From positions 1 through 64,000 of the forward strand of contig CAVPJC010000003.1 of assembly GCA_963705155.1 (NCBI GenBank): DNA of 64,000 nucleotides. The letters run 5' to 3'. This stretch comes from CAVPJC01 sp963705155. Its GTDB lineage: Bacteria; Chloroflexota; Anaerolineae; Anaerolineales; UBA4823. Under the pieces are notes generated by a model. The model did no database searches. It had not been told where the DNA came from and saw only the letters and a list, made by a program, of their open reading frames with translations. Positions 8,715 through 19,038 of the stretch are shown here, piece after piece (within the stretch, counting starts at the first letter, position 1; each line of letters begins with the position of its first letter). A program made the translations under genes and the position numbers.

Positions 8715-11700
8715 ATGGCGATCATTTATCAAGACCCTACAACCCAGAATATTATCTTCGATAATATTCATGTACATTTTGAAATTTCTACAATCCAACC
8801 AAGCATGGGAAAGGTTATCAGCTTCATCGTTAAGGCAACCACTCCATATCCGAGGATTTGTCCGAAATATTTTTTACTGCTTGCTCATCCAAATACAGAT
8901 TCTCCGGAAGCGGAACCTGAAGCAGATTGTCTCGTAGAAGATTCTACTGAATCGGATACAGAAGGCGATCAGCTCATCTACGCCGTCCCTGAAGCAGTCC
9001 GCTTTCATCACCTGAGCAGCACGCTCGAATTTCAGTACGAAAAGCCAGCATTGGCGTCTATTCGAATACGCTGCAATGCCCATGATGAATTCTTCACATT
9101 TGAATTGGAATCCGTCTCGTTCGATCAGAATCCGGATAACTTTTCGATCTACCTTGCACAATTTGTATTTAAGCTTCCTAGAACCACCCACCCTCCGAGT
9201 GAGCCGGGGTTTATTCAGACTGACGATTATTTTATCGGGGAAATTCCATTAGCACCAACGACGACAGCGGCAGTGAGCAAAGTAATCCATCCGGGAGATT
9301 GCGTGGATGAATTGACCTATCTTTTGAGGAGCCGGACGAGATCGTGCCTGAGGAATTTTGTCCCAAAACCAACAGGGACACCATGCCCAACGGGCGATTC
9401 GCTGGCAGGACCACAAATCAAAGTGGCTTTGGTTGCGTGCCCGGCATCGGTGGATGAGATGAATTTAATCCACCAGGTGGAACGAGAGGAAAGCTTACCG
9501 TACCCGACGATTGAAGGGTCAATTCCAGAAGGCACCTGGGCGAAAAAACATCCTGATATTAAAACATCTTATCTTTTTGTAGATATTGATAACGCAGATC
9601 GATATCGATCTGATTCTCCTTGCCCTAATAAAAATTACCTCATTGAGAAAACTCAGCTCGGTCACTTTCAATACCTGGTCTGCTATGCTGGTACCTGGTC
9701 AATCTCGGGCGGGATGAAGATAAACCAAGCTGGTTTTCCGCCTGCGCCGTTCCCTGATCCTGATGAACCAACTGCAAGCGAAAGCAGAGATGACCAGTTG
9801 CTCAGTGGGCACCCTGGGATTGCAGCGCTGAGTGATTTAGTCGGGGATATTCATTCTGCAAAAATCAATACAGAAAATGACCCGCTGCTTCCCGATATCT
9901 GGGGAGATCGCAAACTAAAATTTGGCTTGCACACACTTTCCTGGAGGACCCGTTCCAGGAATGACATGCGCCTGGATGATACCGTTACCAGTCAAGGTAA
10001 TTATGTACCGGATCTATTAACTGCCCACACAGATCAAGCGGATTTGCTTTGCGAGATTGCGAATGAATTTGCTGCTATTTATCATGCGGTCGGCGCAGAT
10101 TTTGTCTTTTTGGATGGAGTCAAAGGAGGCAGCCTTAGTGGTGTCCCGGAATGGTACAGTGCTGCACGTGTGATTGGGGAGTTTCTGACAAAACTGAGAA
10201 ACAGGGCGGATGACAGCAGAGTCCATGTGTTAAGCGAAGCCTCGGCGATAAGCGGTTACGCCTGGCACGCGGTGGCGCGCATGTGCGCTGGTGATTTTGT
10301 TGCCCTGGGCGTTGAGAACTACATGGATAAAGTCCGTCAGAGAAGAAAAGAGACATATGACAATAAAAAAATGCCCTTCCAACTAGGGTGGATTGGGCTC
10401 CTCGGTCGACCGGAGAATTGTAAGACGTTCTGGAGGAAAAAGATCTCTGAACTCGTACCCGAGCACGACGATTGAAGAGATCGAATACATTCTCAACCGC
10501 TCCTTAGTCCTGGACGATCCAATTTCTATCGAGACGACTTATGAACAACTGAAGGCAAATCAGAATACCGATGGAATCTGACGTTGTCGGGCAGTATGAG
10601 CAGATCAGGCTTTCCCATTACTTTGATCCGCCTTTCTGAATAGCTTGGAGAATAAGGATGAGTGGTATGGGACCGCCGGGAAATGCGACACGTATGGTGG
10701 GCTGGAGAGGAACCGACGAAGGGTGGTCTACCACCTGGTTAAGGTTCCGGAGCCAAATCCTAAGAAGTATATGCTTCGCAAGCAGGTGGTATATGAATTT
10801 CTGGCAAAAGGTGATGGGAGCGAGGAATGGATTATAGAAAACCTCCCTCCGTATGAACGGCGACCTTTGAGAGCTAAAATCACTGCTCTACCTGTTACCC
10901 TGGGTTTTGATCATGCCGATAACATCACACTTGTGGATGCACCTATAGATTTCGACGAAGACCATGGAGTAGAACTGCTGGTTCAGCAGGATTTGAGGGA
11001 TTTTAGCGATCATAAAGCCATTGGGATTAAAGCTTCCGGTTTTATAAAAGGAGAAATTCTCAACATTACCCTCGAGGATCGGCGGGGAGGCTATCGCGAA
11101 TTTCGATGGAAAATTTCCAAATCCGAATCCGAGCAGGTCTATATTGGTGTTCTGCCAGCAGCTCAAGAGTTAGTGGATGAGGATTTCCGGGATGAGATTG
11201 GATGTCTCTCAGACCGTTTGTGTATTCAGATATCGAAAAGGTAATGTTAAGCTAAAGGGAAAGCTAGCAGAGCTACCGGCCCGCAAGATTGGTCCTATCC
11301 AGGCGATCCATCAGGTATATACCGATCTGCGGTGTCCACAATTCATCTTAAATGATGTTTCCTCGGTGTATCCAAAGGACTTGTCTCCGCTTCACCCCAA
11401 TTCCAACCGATGGCGCGCACCTGTGAGTGCGCCGGAGGATCGAGCGATACTGATGATGTCGATAATCACCCCGGGTTCTACGAGCCTTGGGATTACTTTA
11501 ACCATCGGACCAGAGATGATTTAAGTATATGATGGCAATTATCGCCTCAAGTTCGAGTTTGAACCTGATCACGATTGTTTAGAGTTTGAAGGCGAGACAA
11601 ATCGGACGCTTTGGTTAGAAGAGAATTTAATAGCCTGCGCTATATTCACGATGGTGGCAATCATGCCTGGATCACAGTGATTGTAGAAGGTGAGCCGGAA

Positions 11701-11820
11701 GACACGTACATCCAAACTCCGCGCCCTAGCCGAAGTTTATGGGATTTCCTCAGGAATTGGGTGGTGGATCTGTCAGTGAAGATTTTTCGAAATCCTTCCT
11801 CTAAGGGGCGATCCGATTAA
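8715..11820 (+). CDS. large protein with glycosidase-like TIM-barrel region, frameshifted
   Basis: About 1030 residues are reconstructed from ATG 8715 (GAGAAGAGG binding site at 8698-8706). The frame is intact to 10475, then shifts near 10470, 10600, 11200, 11450-11525 and 11610. The middle reads like an (alpha/beta)8 glycosidase: a LGHFQYLVCYAGTWS strand, GADFVFLDGVKGG with a possible catalytic Asp, RVHVLSEASAISGYAW with a possible acid/base Glu, and GWIGLLG. The C-terminal third (GDGSEEWIIENLPPYERR, later WITVIVEGEPEDTY) looks like beta-sandwich domains. No signal peptide is visible. I cannot name the family. Base use is a little richer in A and T than in its neighbours. Confidence 0.45.
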
Positions 11821-11889
11821 ACGGTCTTGAGAATATTCACCGATAGATTTGGTCGGTGGTGAAAGAATGATGACTGTGTCCATTCTTCT

Positions 11890-12151
11890 TCAGATACGAC
11901 CGGCGCGTTGATCTGGACGGTGTGCTGGCGCTCAACTTCAGCACTTGGTTCGCCCCCAAACAGGGCGATATGTTCACCTTCCTGCCAGCCGCGGAAGGCC
12001 CAACGGCATGTTCGACGGCGTGGAAATAAGCGGGTATTTGGCGCCAGGTTTCGAGCACGAACTCAGCAGCGTTCATGGGCAGGTGACGCTCGAAGCCCTT
12101 TTTGATGGCATGTCTCTGGGAATGGTATTATTGCCGATCGTGGTGCGATGA
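11890..12151 (+). pseudogene. broken C-terminal tail, paralogue of the repeat protein
   Basis: The last 80 residues of a second copy of the 5801-8680 protein. It reads LDGVLALNFSTWFAPKQGD, then PNGMFDGVEISGYLAPGFEHEL and the end VLLPIVVR at 12151. The same order is present at 8440-8680 with about 55-60% identical residues by eye. Its 5' part is missing; only noncoding bases precede it after the end of the long gene at 11820. It is a remnant or the 3' end of a gene whose front was replaced. Confidence 0.7.
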
Positions 12152-12419
12152 TACTGGTACGACAACACTACATTCAGCAGGAGTTTCACCGAGAATCATC
12201 CACTGCATTTGACTGGGCTGGATTAATACGAGATAATCTCCGTGGATCACTTCGGAAACCCGCCGGCGTCCAGTCAGTAGTCGATACCGGTGAAGGGGGA
12301 AGAGATAAACATTCCGATTGCTCTGACCAAGTTTGCATCTCTACAACGGACTATCTGTTAATACGATTTCCGCCAAGACAGAAACCGTGACGATTATCAC
12401 CAGCCGGAGGGAAACCATC
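12152..12419. other. no supported gene
   Basis: 268 bases between the tail remnant and the metzincin gene. The only sign of function is the binding site CGGAGGG at about 12406-12412, serving the next start at 12420. No terminator hairpin with a T run was seen. Confidence 0.5.
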
Positions 12420-14986
12420 ATGGGTAAACGTATTGCAAAGTCATTGTTTATATTGATCGGGATCGCCGGATTGCTAACCAGCAGCGGCTGGCTGTTGGCG
12501 TCCCCAGACTCAGCGCGACCGCCCAGCAGAAAGCGCAAGCCAACGCCCCGGTCACCGACCTGGTGGCTGATGCCATAGAAATCACCCAATCCATGCAAGA
12601 CCTGAATAACAGCGTCCCGCTGGTGGAAGCCAAGCGCACCTTCGTGCGCTTTTACGTTCATTCTACCAACAGTATCTATCCAACCATCGCCACCTTAGAG
12701 CCGAATCGGGCGCCTTGTCCCAGACATTACTGCCCATCTCGCCCGGAGGGCCCCTGATCAATGTCCGCCCGACTTATAATCGGGCTGAGTGCCCTCGCAT
12801 GCCTTTTTGTTCGAGCTTCCCCTGTGGGCCACCTTTGTTGATGGAGTAACGCTGACCGCAGAGGTCAATCCCGATCTGCGCTGGCGCCCCCGCAGCCCGG
12901 AGGAGACGAGTTACACCAATAACACGCTGGCAACCACAGCCAGCTTTGATCCTGTGCCCAAATTGCACCTGGTGATCTCCGATCAGCCTTACACCTTCAA
13001 TAATGTCACCTATACAGCGCGCCCATATGACCGCTGGAAAGCGGCGGAATGGTTGGCACGCGTCTATCCGCTCAGCCAGGTCAAGGTCTATTTCCGCAGC
13101 CTGCCAACGATTCAGGCCACACGCAAACTGGACACCAAGAATAATTCGTGGGACCTGACTTTTCCGAACTGTTCGTGGCTCAACCTCTACCAGGCCAACA
13201 ACCGGTCTGCCATATTTGGCAACCCATTCATTCCCAAAAATTCGGCTTTCTATGCCATTGTGACGGATGACATCGGGTTCATGCGCGGCTGTGCCAGCCT
13301 GGGCGGCATGATCACCGCCAGTGGATTTGCCCGGACGGGTTCCGGACCTGTGGGGGATGGAGATTGGGGCTGGGACTTTGATGGTTCGTACGCCGATTGG
13401 TATACCGGTCACGAGGTAGGGCATGCCTTCGGGCGCCCGCATGTGCGCGGCGGGCCGGGCTATGTCGAAGATGGCTGCGGCGGGGAAGCCAAAGCAGTGA
13501 AACACAATCCCAACGGACGCATCAGCCCCACCATTGATATCTTCGATCCATCTGCCATATTCGGCTTTGATTCCCTGCACCTGATCCAGGGCCTTAATCC
13601 CATCCTGGGGCCCAATTGGGTGGACATGATGACGTACTGCGATTACCAATGGATGAGCAAGACCACCTATTTGAAATTGAAAGAAGCGTTTGAGTTTTAC
13701 CTCCCGCCACGCCTGCAGCACCGCCCCGGATCAAGCTTCGGCTCAGGATGTACTGGCGGTCTTTGGGGCTTTTGATCCGCTGAGCGGTGAGGCGAACATG
13801 CTGCCAATTTTTGTCCTTTCCAGCCCGGAAAATGTCACTCCGCCGGAACCAGGTCCTTACGCTATCGTCTTGCGCGGACCGGGAGGAGGAGCACTGGCGC
13901 GCTATCCGTTCACCCCGAATGGCCTGGAAGGAGGGCCAGCGCCATATGATGGCGATGAAAACGAAGCTGCAACGATCTCCTCCTTCTGCCCTATACCCCG
14001 GGGATCGCCAGCCTGGAGGTCGAGGGACCCGGGGCGTCATCTACCAGGTGCAGGCCGGATTGAATTTACCTGCAGTGCAGGTCTTATCTCCGAACGGGGG
14101 CGAGGTGTTTGGCGCTGAGAGCATCACCGTGAGCTGGAACGCCGGTGATGATGACGGCGACCCGTTAACTTACAATATCGATTACAGCGCAGATAATGGC
14201 AATTCGTGGGAGCCGGTGGCACAGTTTATCACCGGGACGCAGGCCACCATAGACCAGATCAACCTGCCTGCCAGCGATATGGCGCTGTTCCGCGTTTCAG
14301 CCAGCGATGGTCTTCACACCGCAACAGACAGCTCAGATGGCGTCTTCTTCATCCCCAACCACCTGCCCACCGGCGAGATCGTCATGCCTGCTTCCGGCAC
14401 GGTGATCGCCAGCGGTCAGACAATCACATTTCAAGGGCAGGTTTATGACTATGACCTGGGCGTCCTGGATGAGAACAACCTGCAATGGGTCTCAGACAGA
14501 GACGGACCCTTGGGCAATGGCGCCGTTTTTAACACCGCCAACCTGAGCCAGGGTCTGCATGAGATCAACCTGGTTGCTGATGATGGTCATGGAGAGTATG
14601 TGATCGGGCAGGTCATCGTCACGGTGGTCAGCACACCGAACGACCTCCCGGCGCAGCCCGACGTGCTGGCAGCAGGTCCGGATTTGATCTTCCTATCTCC
14701 AACAGACGGAATTTCCAGCGGAATGATCTACCTGGACAACCTGAACCCGGGGAACAACATCGCCTGGACGGTTACTTCCGACGCAGATTGGGTGGAGCTT
14801 GGGGCTGTTTCCGGCGTCACACCGCAAGACATCACCGTTTCTACCAGCCTGACGCGGCAGGATTTTGGCACCCACAAAGCCCTACTCACTTTCTCCGACC
14901 CTGATGGTCAGCGGGGACCGGTTTATATCGTTGTGATCGTCACCATCCCTGAGTTTGACCTGTACATGCCGATGTTGGCGCAGTAG
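12420..14986 (+). CDS. secreted metzincin-type zinc protease, frameshifted
   Basis: About 855 residues: a signal sequence (MGKRIAKSLFILIGIAGLL), an N-terminal beta-rich region, a protease domain and C-terminal Ig-like domains. The zinc motif is HEVGHAFGRPH at 13410-13442, the full HExxHxxGxxH of metzincins, and it is followed near 13623 by VDMMTYCDY, which fits the Met-turn. The C-terminal part has VLSPNGGEVFGAESITVSW, then a DDGHGEY segment and a BACON-like NIAWTVTSDADW region. It ends with DLYMPMLAQ, the same kind of tail as its neighbours. Frame changes lie near 12510, 12710, 12790, 13710 and 13975. It probably degrades extracellular protein, and its tail may anchor it to the cell surface. 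Confidence 0.7.
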
Positions 14987-15029
14987 TGTTCTGAAACAGA
15001 TTGCTAAATTCAAGACGCTAGTACGGGTG

Positions 15030-15536
15030 ATGAACATGACAACCAGGATTTTCCTTGCTGACCCAATCGTGCATACCCCTCAAATCCGAGAGATTTTTTG
15101 GGAGTATCTGGAAAGCGTGAACAGCGAAATCTACGCAGCCTACCAGATCAACTTCGATATCAGGGCCGTAATCGAGCAAAATATGCGCGAATTAGACAAA
15201 TTTATGCCCCCGCCTGGAAGGCTATTGCTCTGTTATCCCGAAGAACGGCCTGCCGGGGTGGCTTGCTTGAAGCAGCTAAGCCGGTCCACCGGGGAGATCA
15301 AACGCATGTATGTGCGTCCTGAATACCGGCGGCAAGGCCTGGGGCAGGCGCTCTTGAGCAAGCTTCTGGAAGAAGCCACCCAGATCGGGTATGAGCACAT
15401 TCGATTAGATAGCGCCCGGTTCATGCATGCAGCCCACCAACTTTACCGCTCAAACGGTTTTACAGAAATCCCACCCTATGAGGAGAGTGAAATCCCACGC
15501 GAGTACTGGGAACACTGGGTTTTTATGCAACGCTGA
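15030..15536 (+). CDS. GNAT family N-acetyltransferase
   Basis: 168 intact residues from ATG 15030 (an ATG at 15036 is also possible). The acetyl-CoA-binding motif A is clear: IKRMYVRPEYRRQGLGQALL near residue 95, with the Q/RxxGxG/A pattern (RRQGLGQ), followed by a helix and IRLDSARFMHAAHQLYRSNGF, the GNAT C-terminal strand-helix. The substrate is unknown; the family acetylates amino groups of small molecules or proteins. The gene is convergent with the polysaccharide operon and separated from its last gene by only about 10 bases. Confidence 0.8.
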   Translation: MNMTTRIFLADPIVHTPQIREIFWEYLESVNSEIYAAYQINFDIRAVIEQNMRELDKFMPPPGRLLLCYPEERPAGVACLKQLSRSTGEIKRMYVRPEYRRQGLGQALLSKLLEEATQIGYEHIRLDSARFMHAAHQLYRSNGFTEIPPYEESEIPREYWEHWVFMQR

Positions 15537-15546
15537 CCGCCAGGTT

Positions 15547-16658
15547 TCACCCCACCGACTGCAAAGCGCGCACAAACACCGCCGCCATCTGCTCCAGGTT
15601 AATCTCTTCATCCACAATCCGAAAAAACTCGAGCCCCATGCGGCGCAGGCGGGCGGCGTCTTTGAGGGCGTCTTGCAGGGCGGCGGTGAGAGCGGTCACT
15701 TCGCCGGGCGTTACCTGCCAGCCATTGGCGGGGCGCACCAGGTCATCCTGTGTGCCATCCCCCTCGGCGACGATCACCGGCAGGGCATAAGCCATGGCTT
15801 GCTGCACCGCCAGGCCGCCGGTGCCGGGCAAGACGAACAGGTCGGCGACGGTAAAACAGGCTTCCAGATCTGCGCCGCGGCGGGCGCCGGGAAAACGGCG
15901 CGCGGGTAAACCTGCCCCGCCAGAGCCTGGAACTCCGCCCGGGCCGGGCCGTCCCCGACAATCTCCAGATCGGGTTGGAGGCTTTCAGGCAGGGCGGCGC
16001 AGGCGCGCAGCAGCAGGTCGATGCGCTTGCGCGCCTGCAGGCGGCCCACAAAGAGCAGGCGCGGCCGGGCTGCAAAGCTGTTCGGGCGGACGGGCGGCGG
16101 TGATGAGGGGCGGGGAGCAGCGGCGTTGTGGGCGACAAAGATGCGCGCGGAAGGGAAGCCCAGGGCGGCGTAATCATCGGCGCCGCGGCGGCTGTAGGCA
16201 ATCAGAGCGTCGAACCGGAGCAAGAAATCTCTGCGCCCGAGCGAGCGCAATTTATCCTTCCAGTTGTGAGCAGGCGCGGCGCCCAATCCCCACCCAAGCA
16301 CCGGGCGGCGGCGGAGGCGCATCCAGTTCAGCGCCAGGCGTGAACTCAGATAGCGCGGGTTCGCCTCCAGCACCAGGGCCTGCGGCTGCTCGGCTTCGAG
16401 CCAGGGCAGCAGACCAGCCTGCCAGCATAGATAAAACGGCGAGCCAACCGGGCCAAAATGGTAATTGCGAGCCGGAACCAGGCGCGCCGTTTGCAATCCG
16501 GAAGTGGAATGGATGGCTTCACCCGGACCGGGCTGCCCGGCAAAGACACTCATCCCGGCCTGGCAGGCTGACGCCAGCAGATCGAAGAAAGGGGCGCGGT
16601 AGTCGGGTAGAACCCGCTGCTGCAGCGCCAACCGTCCGGGGAAAAGCACATCAGCCAC
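15547..16658 (-). CDS. GT4-type glycosyltransferase, one frameshift
   Basis: About 370 residues; last gene of the polysaccharide operon. Start GTG 16658 overlaps the stop of the methyltransferase gene (GTGGCTGA), so translation is probably coupled. The N-terminal domain ends in a helix with AYSRRGADDYAALG. The C-terminal nucleotide-sugar domain begins LLFVGRLQARKRIDLLLRA, typical of family GT4. After a shift near 15840 it continues GTGGLAVQQAMAYALPVIVAE, the E-x7-E-like donor site region, here with Gln at the first position. It would transfer a sugar from a nucleotide sugar to a lipid-linked glycan on the cytoplasmic side of the membrane. Confidence 0.75.
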
Positions 16659-17551
16659 GGCGGTTATCTTCCCGGGTTGCGTTGAAGGAACCACCAGCCG
16701 GCTTTTTATCGGCAACCACGTACGCTTTCCAATCCAGATCCTCCAGGGCAGCCACGGCAGGGAAACCGGGGGCCATGCGCCGGATGGTATAACCGGCGGT
16801 GGTGAGGGCGTCCCAGGCGGCCCGGGCAGCCTCGGGGCCGTGCAGCTCCATCAGCACAAGAGGCTGGGCGTCGGCGAGCAGGCGGCGCATGCCGGGCAGG
16901 GCCAGCACCTCCCCGCCCTCGATGTCGATCTTGATGACCTGCGGCAGAGGGGGAGCGGCGGAGGCGGTGAAATCATCCAGCGCCAGGCCGGGCACCGTGA
17001 TGGAGCTGGCATATTCAGCCTGGCGCCCGGCAGAGCCTTCGGCTTTGCCCATCCCGCCGGAAGGCCCGACCAGGAAGCGCACCTCACCCGAGCTGTCGGT
17101 GACCGCCGCGTGGACGACGTACACACGCTCGCCTTCAGGGTTGAGGGTCAGATTGAGGCGCAGACGCTCCACGTTGGCCGGCAGGGCTTCAAAAGCAATC
17201 ACGCGGCCCTGCGGCCCCACTGCCCGCGCCAGCAGCAGCGAAATGTAACCGACATTGGCGCCCACGTCGTAGGCGACCATACCGGGCAAGACCAGCTCCC
17301 GGATGGCAGTCTGCAGGTCGGTCTCATACGTACCCAGCCAGTAATCCTTTTCTTCCTGCAGATCCAGCCGCAATCTTGCGCCAGCCAGTCCCCCGCCTGC
17401 CACCTGGATTTCCGTGAGACCGCGGGGCAGCCCGGTTGAGGAGGCGGCGAATAGCGCCAGCCAGCGGGCCGCTGCGGTAAATAAGGCGCTTGAGCGGCAG
17501 GGGAATGATCCGGGCGGCGAGCGCCGCAAGGGAAAGCAAGGGATTGGTCAT
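16651..17551 (-). CDS. FkbM family methyltransferase, one frameshift
   Basis: About 300 residues. Start ATG 17551 (MTNPLLSLAALAARIIPLPL) overlaps the stop of the glycosyltransferase before it by 4 bases (ATGA). The frame changes near 17425, after which LTEIQVAGGGLAGARLRLDL follows. The SAM-binding loop is YDVGANVGYIS, and VIKIDIEGGE carries the Asp-Ile-Glu-Gly motif of FkbM (Methyltransf_21). Family members methylate hydroxyl groups of sugars and polyketides. In this operon it most likely O-methylates a residue of the surface glycan. Confidence 0.8.
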
Positions 17552-18589
17552 GGCAGGAGCGCTTTCATGTATCCATCCAACATAAGTTCCAGGCCAAAAA
17601 GGGCCTCGGCGCGGCTCCGGGCAGCCGAGCGGTACCCTTCCTGGTGTGTGATAATATCCAGGGCGGCCTCCGCCAGGGCAGGCCGTGTCGGGAGGCTCCA
17701 AACGCCAGGGGTCGCCGCCGTAGGCCACCACACAACCGGCGCCGCCTGCCACCAGCTCAGACAGGGCGCCGGTATCGTAAGCCAGGACGGGCAGCCCGCA
17801 GGCCAGGGCTTCAATGACGGCATTGGGGCAGGCTGCGTTGATGTCGGCAGAGTAGAGCAGGTGGGCGGAGCGATCCAGCTCGGGGATGCTGCCGGCAGGC
17901 ACCAGACCGGCCCAGGTCAGCGGGACAGATGAACGCCTTTGCCAGCGAGCAGCGATTTCAGGGGCGACGCGCCCGGCAACAACCAGCTCAACGCCCTGCG
18001 GATATAGACGGCTATGCGCATTCCGAATGCGCTGCGCCACGTCCCCGGCAAGCCCCACCGCCACCTCCAACCCTTGTTCATACCCACCCATCAAACTGCC
18101 TTCCACCAACAGCAGCCGGCAGCGTTCCGGCGGGCGCGTATGCGGGCCGTGCGGGGTGAACACTGCAAGATCGACAGCATTATAAACAACCTGGTGCGGG
18201 ACCGGCGTGGAACCGTAAACACGTTCCCACCAGCCGCGCGAAAATTCACTCTGGTAAACGATGCCATGCGCCAGGCGCGAGCGGATCGTTGCCAGCAGCC
18301 AGTTACCTGTTTCGGCGCGCAGATAGTGGCGCAGACCGGTGCGGCGCAGGCGGTGCAGCCAGTTCATGCCATCCAAGCGCTGGACGATGCGCGCCCCGCC
18401 TCGGCGGGCGTGCCACAGCCCGCGAAGCTGGCGCGTACCCCCAATGACCAGCACAGCATCGCAACCCATATCGAGGTCATCGGTCACCTGCAGGCCGCGG
18501 GCCTGCAGCCCGGCAGCCAGCCTGGCCCTGAAAGAAACCATACCTCCGACACCGGCGAGCTTTGGGACAAGACATATCCTGGCAGTCAT
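17548..18589 (-). CDS. GT4-type glycosyltransferase, one frameshift
   Basis: About 347 residues from ATG 18589 (MTARICLVPKLAGVGGMVSF). The early GGM loop is the acceptor-side glycine loop of GT4 enzymes. The donor-domain features are VVYNAVDLAVFTPHG, VEGSLMGGYEQGLE, and the E-x7-E region NAVIEALACGLPVLAYDTGALSE with the first Glu present. A frame change near 17680 restores the last 50 residues, ending YMKALLP. The stop shares ATGA with the FkbM start, and the start follows the acetyltransferase stop by 5 bases. It is part of a tight operon and its sugar is unknown. Confidence 0.8.
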
Positions 18590-18594
18590 GGCAT

Positions 18595-19038
18595 TCACCC
18601 CGGGCGCGGACCCACCAGGCGGGCCGGGATGCCCGCCCAGATTTCGTACTCGCCGGTGGATTGCAGCAGGACGGCATTGGCGCCGATCACACTGCCGCGC
18701 CCGACGCGCAGCACGCCCTGCTTGCACAGCACCTTGGCGCCGGGAGAAAGGATGACGTCATCTTCGATGAGAATGCCTTCGAACTGTGAGCGGTCTGCCG
18801 GCAGGTAAATATCGGCGCGGCCCAGCCCGACCCCGGGGTAGATCTTGACGCGCTGGCCAATGCGGGTTTTGGAATGCACCACCACACCAAAACCGCCGTG
18901 GGCCAGCTCAAAGTCCTGCCCGATCTCGACCGATGGCGGGATTTCCACGCCGAGCAGCTTGAGGGCGTAATACGCCAGGCGCCCGATCACAGGCAGGCGG
19001 CGGGCATACACCAGAGAGGTGGCGAGATCACGGGGCAT
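18595..19038 (-). CDS. hexapeptide-repeat acetyltransferase (CysE/LbH-like)
   Basis: 147 residues from ATG 19038 (MPRDLATSLVYARRLPVIG), overlapping the wecB stop at 19028. An in-frame ATG at 19065 is also possible but would lie deeper in wecB. A left-handed beta-helix is shown by stacked hexapeptides: IPPSVEIGQDFELAHGG, VVVHSKTRIGQRVKI, ILIEDDVILSPGAKVL, VGRGSVIGANAVLL, ending YEIWAGIPARLVGP. The last motif and the size are typical of serine-acetyltransferase-like proteins that O-acetylate glycan sugars. The His in AHGG is placed like the catalytic His. It likely modifies the glycan or its precursor. Confidence 0.75.
   Translation of the reverse strand: MPRDLATSLVYARRLPVIGRLAYYALKLLGVEIPPSVEIGQDFELAHGGFGVVVHSKTRIGQRVKIYPGVGLGRADIYLPADRSQFEGILIEDDVILSPGAKVLCKQGVLRVGRGSVIGANAVLLQSTGEYEIWAGIPARLVGPRPG

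Noticed and set aside
12774..13721. Long open frame on the minus strand over the metzincin gene
   Set aside because: It mirrors the metalloprotease coding frame; it has no family features while the plus strand carries HExxHxxGxxH.
15794..17439. Long open frames on the plus strand over the glycosyltransferase and FkbM genes
   Set aside because: They are G/C-rich shadow frames with Arg- and Pro-rich composition, no binding sites and no domains; the minus-strand genes show clear motifs.
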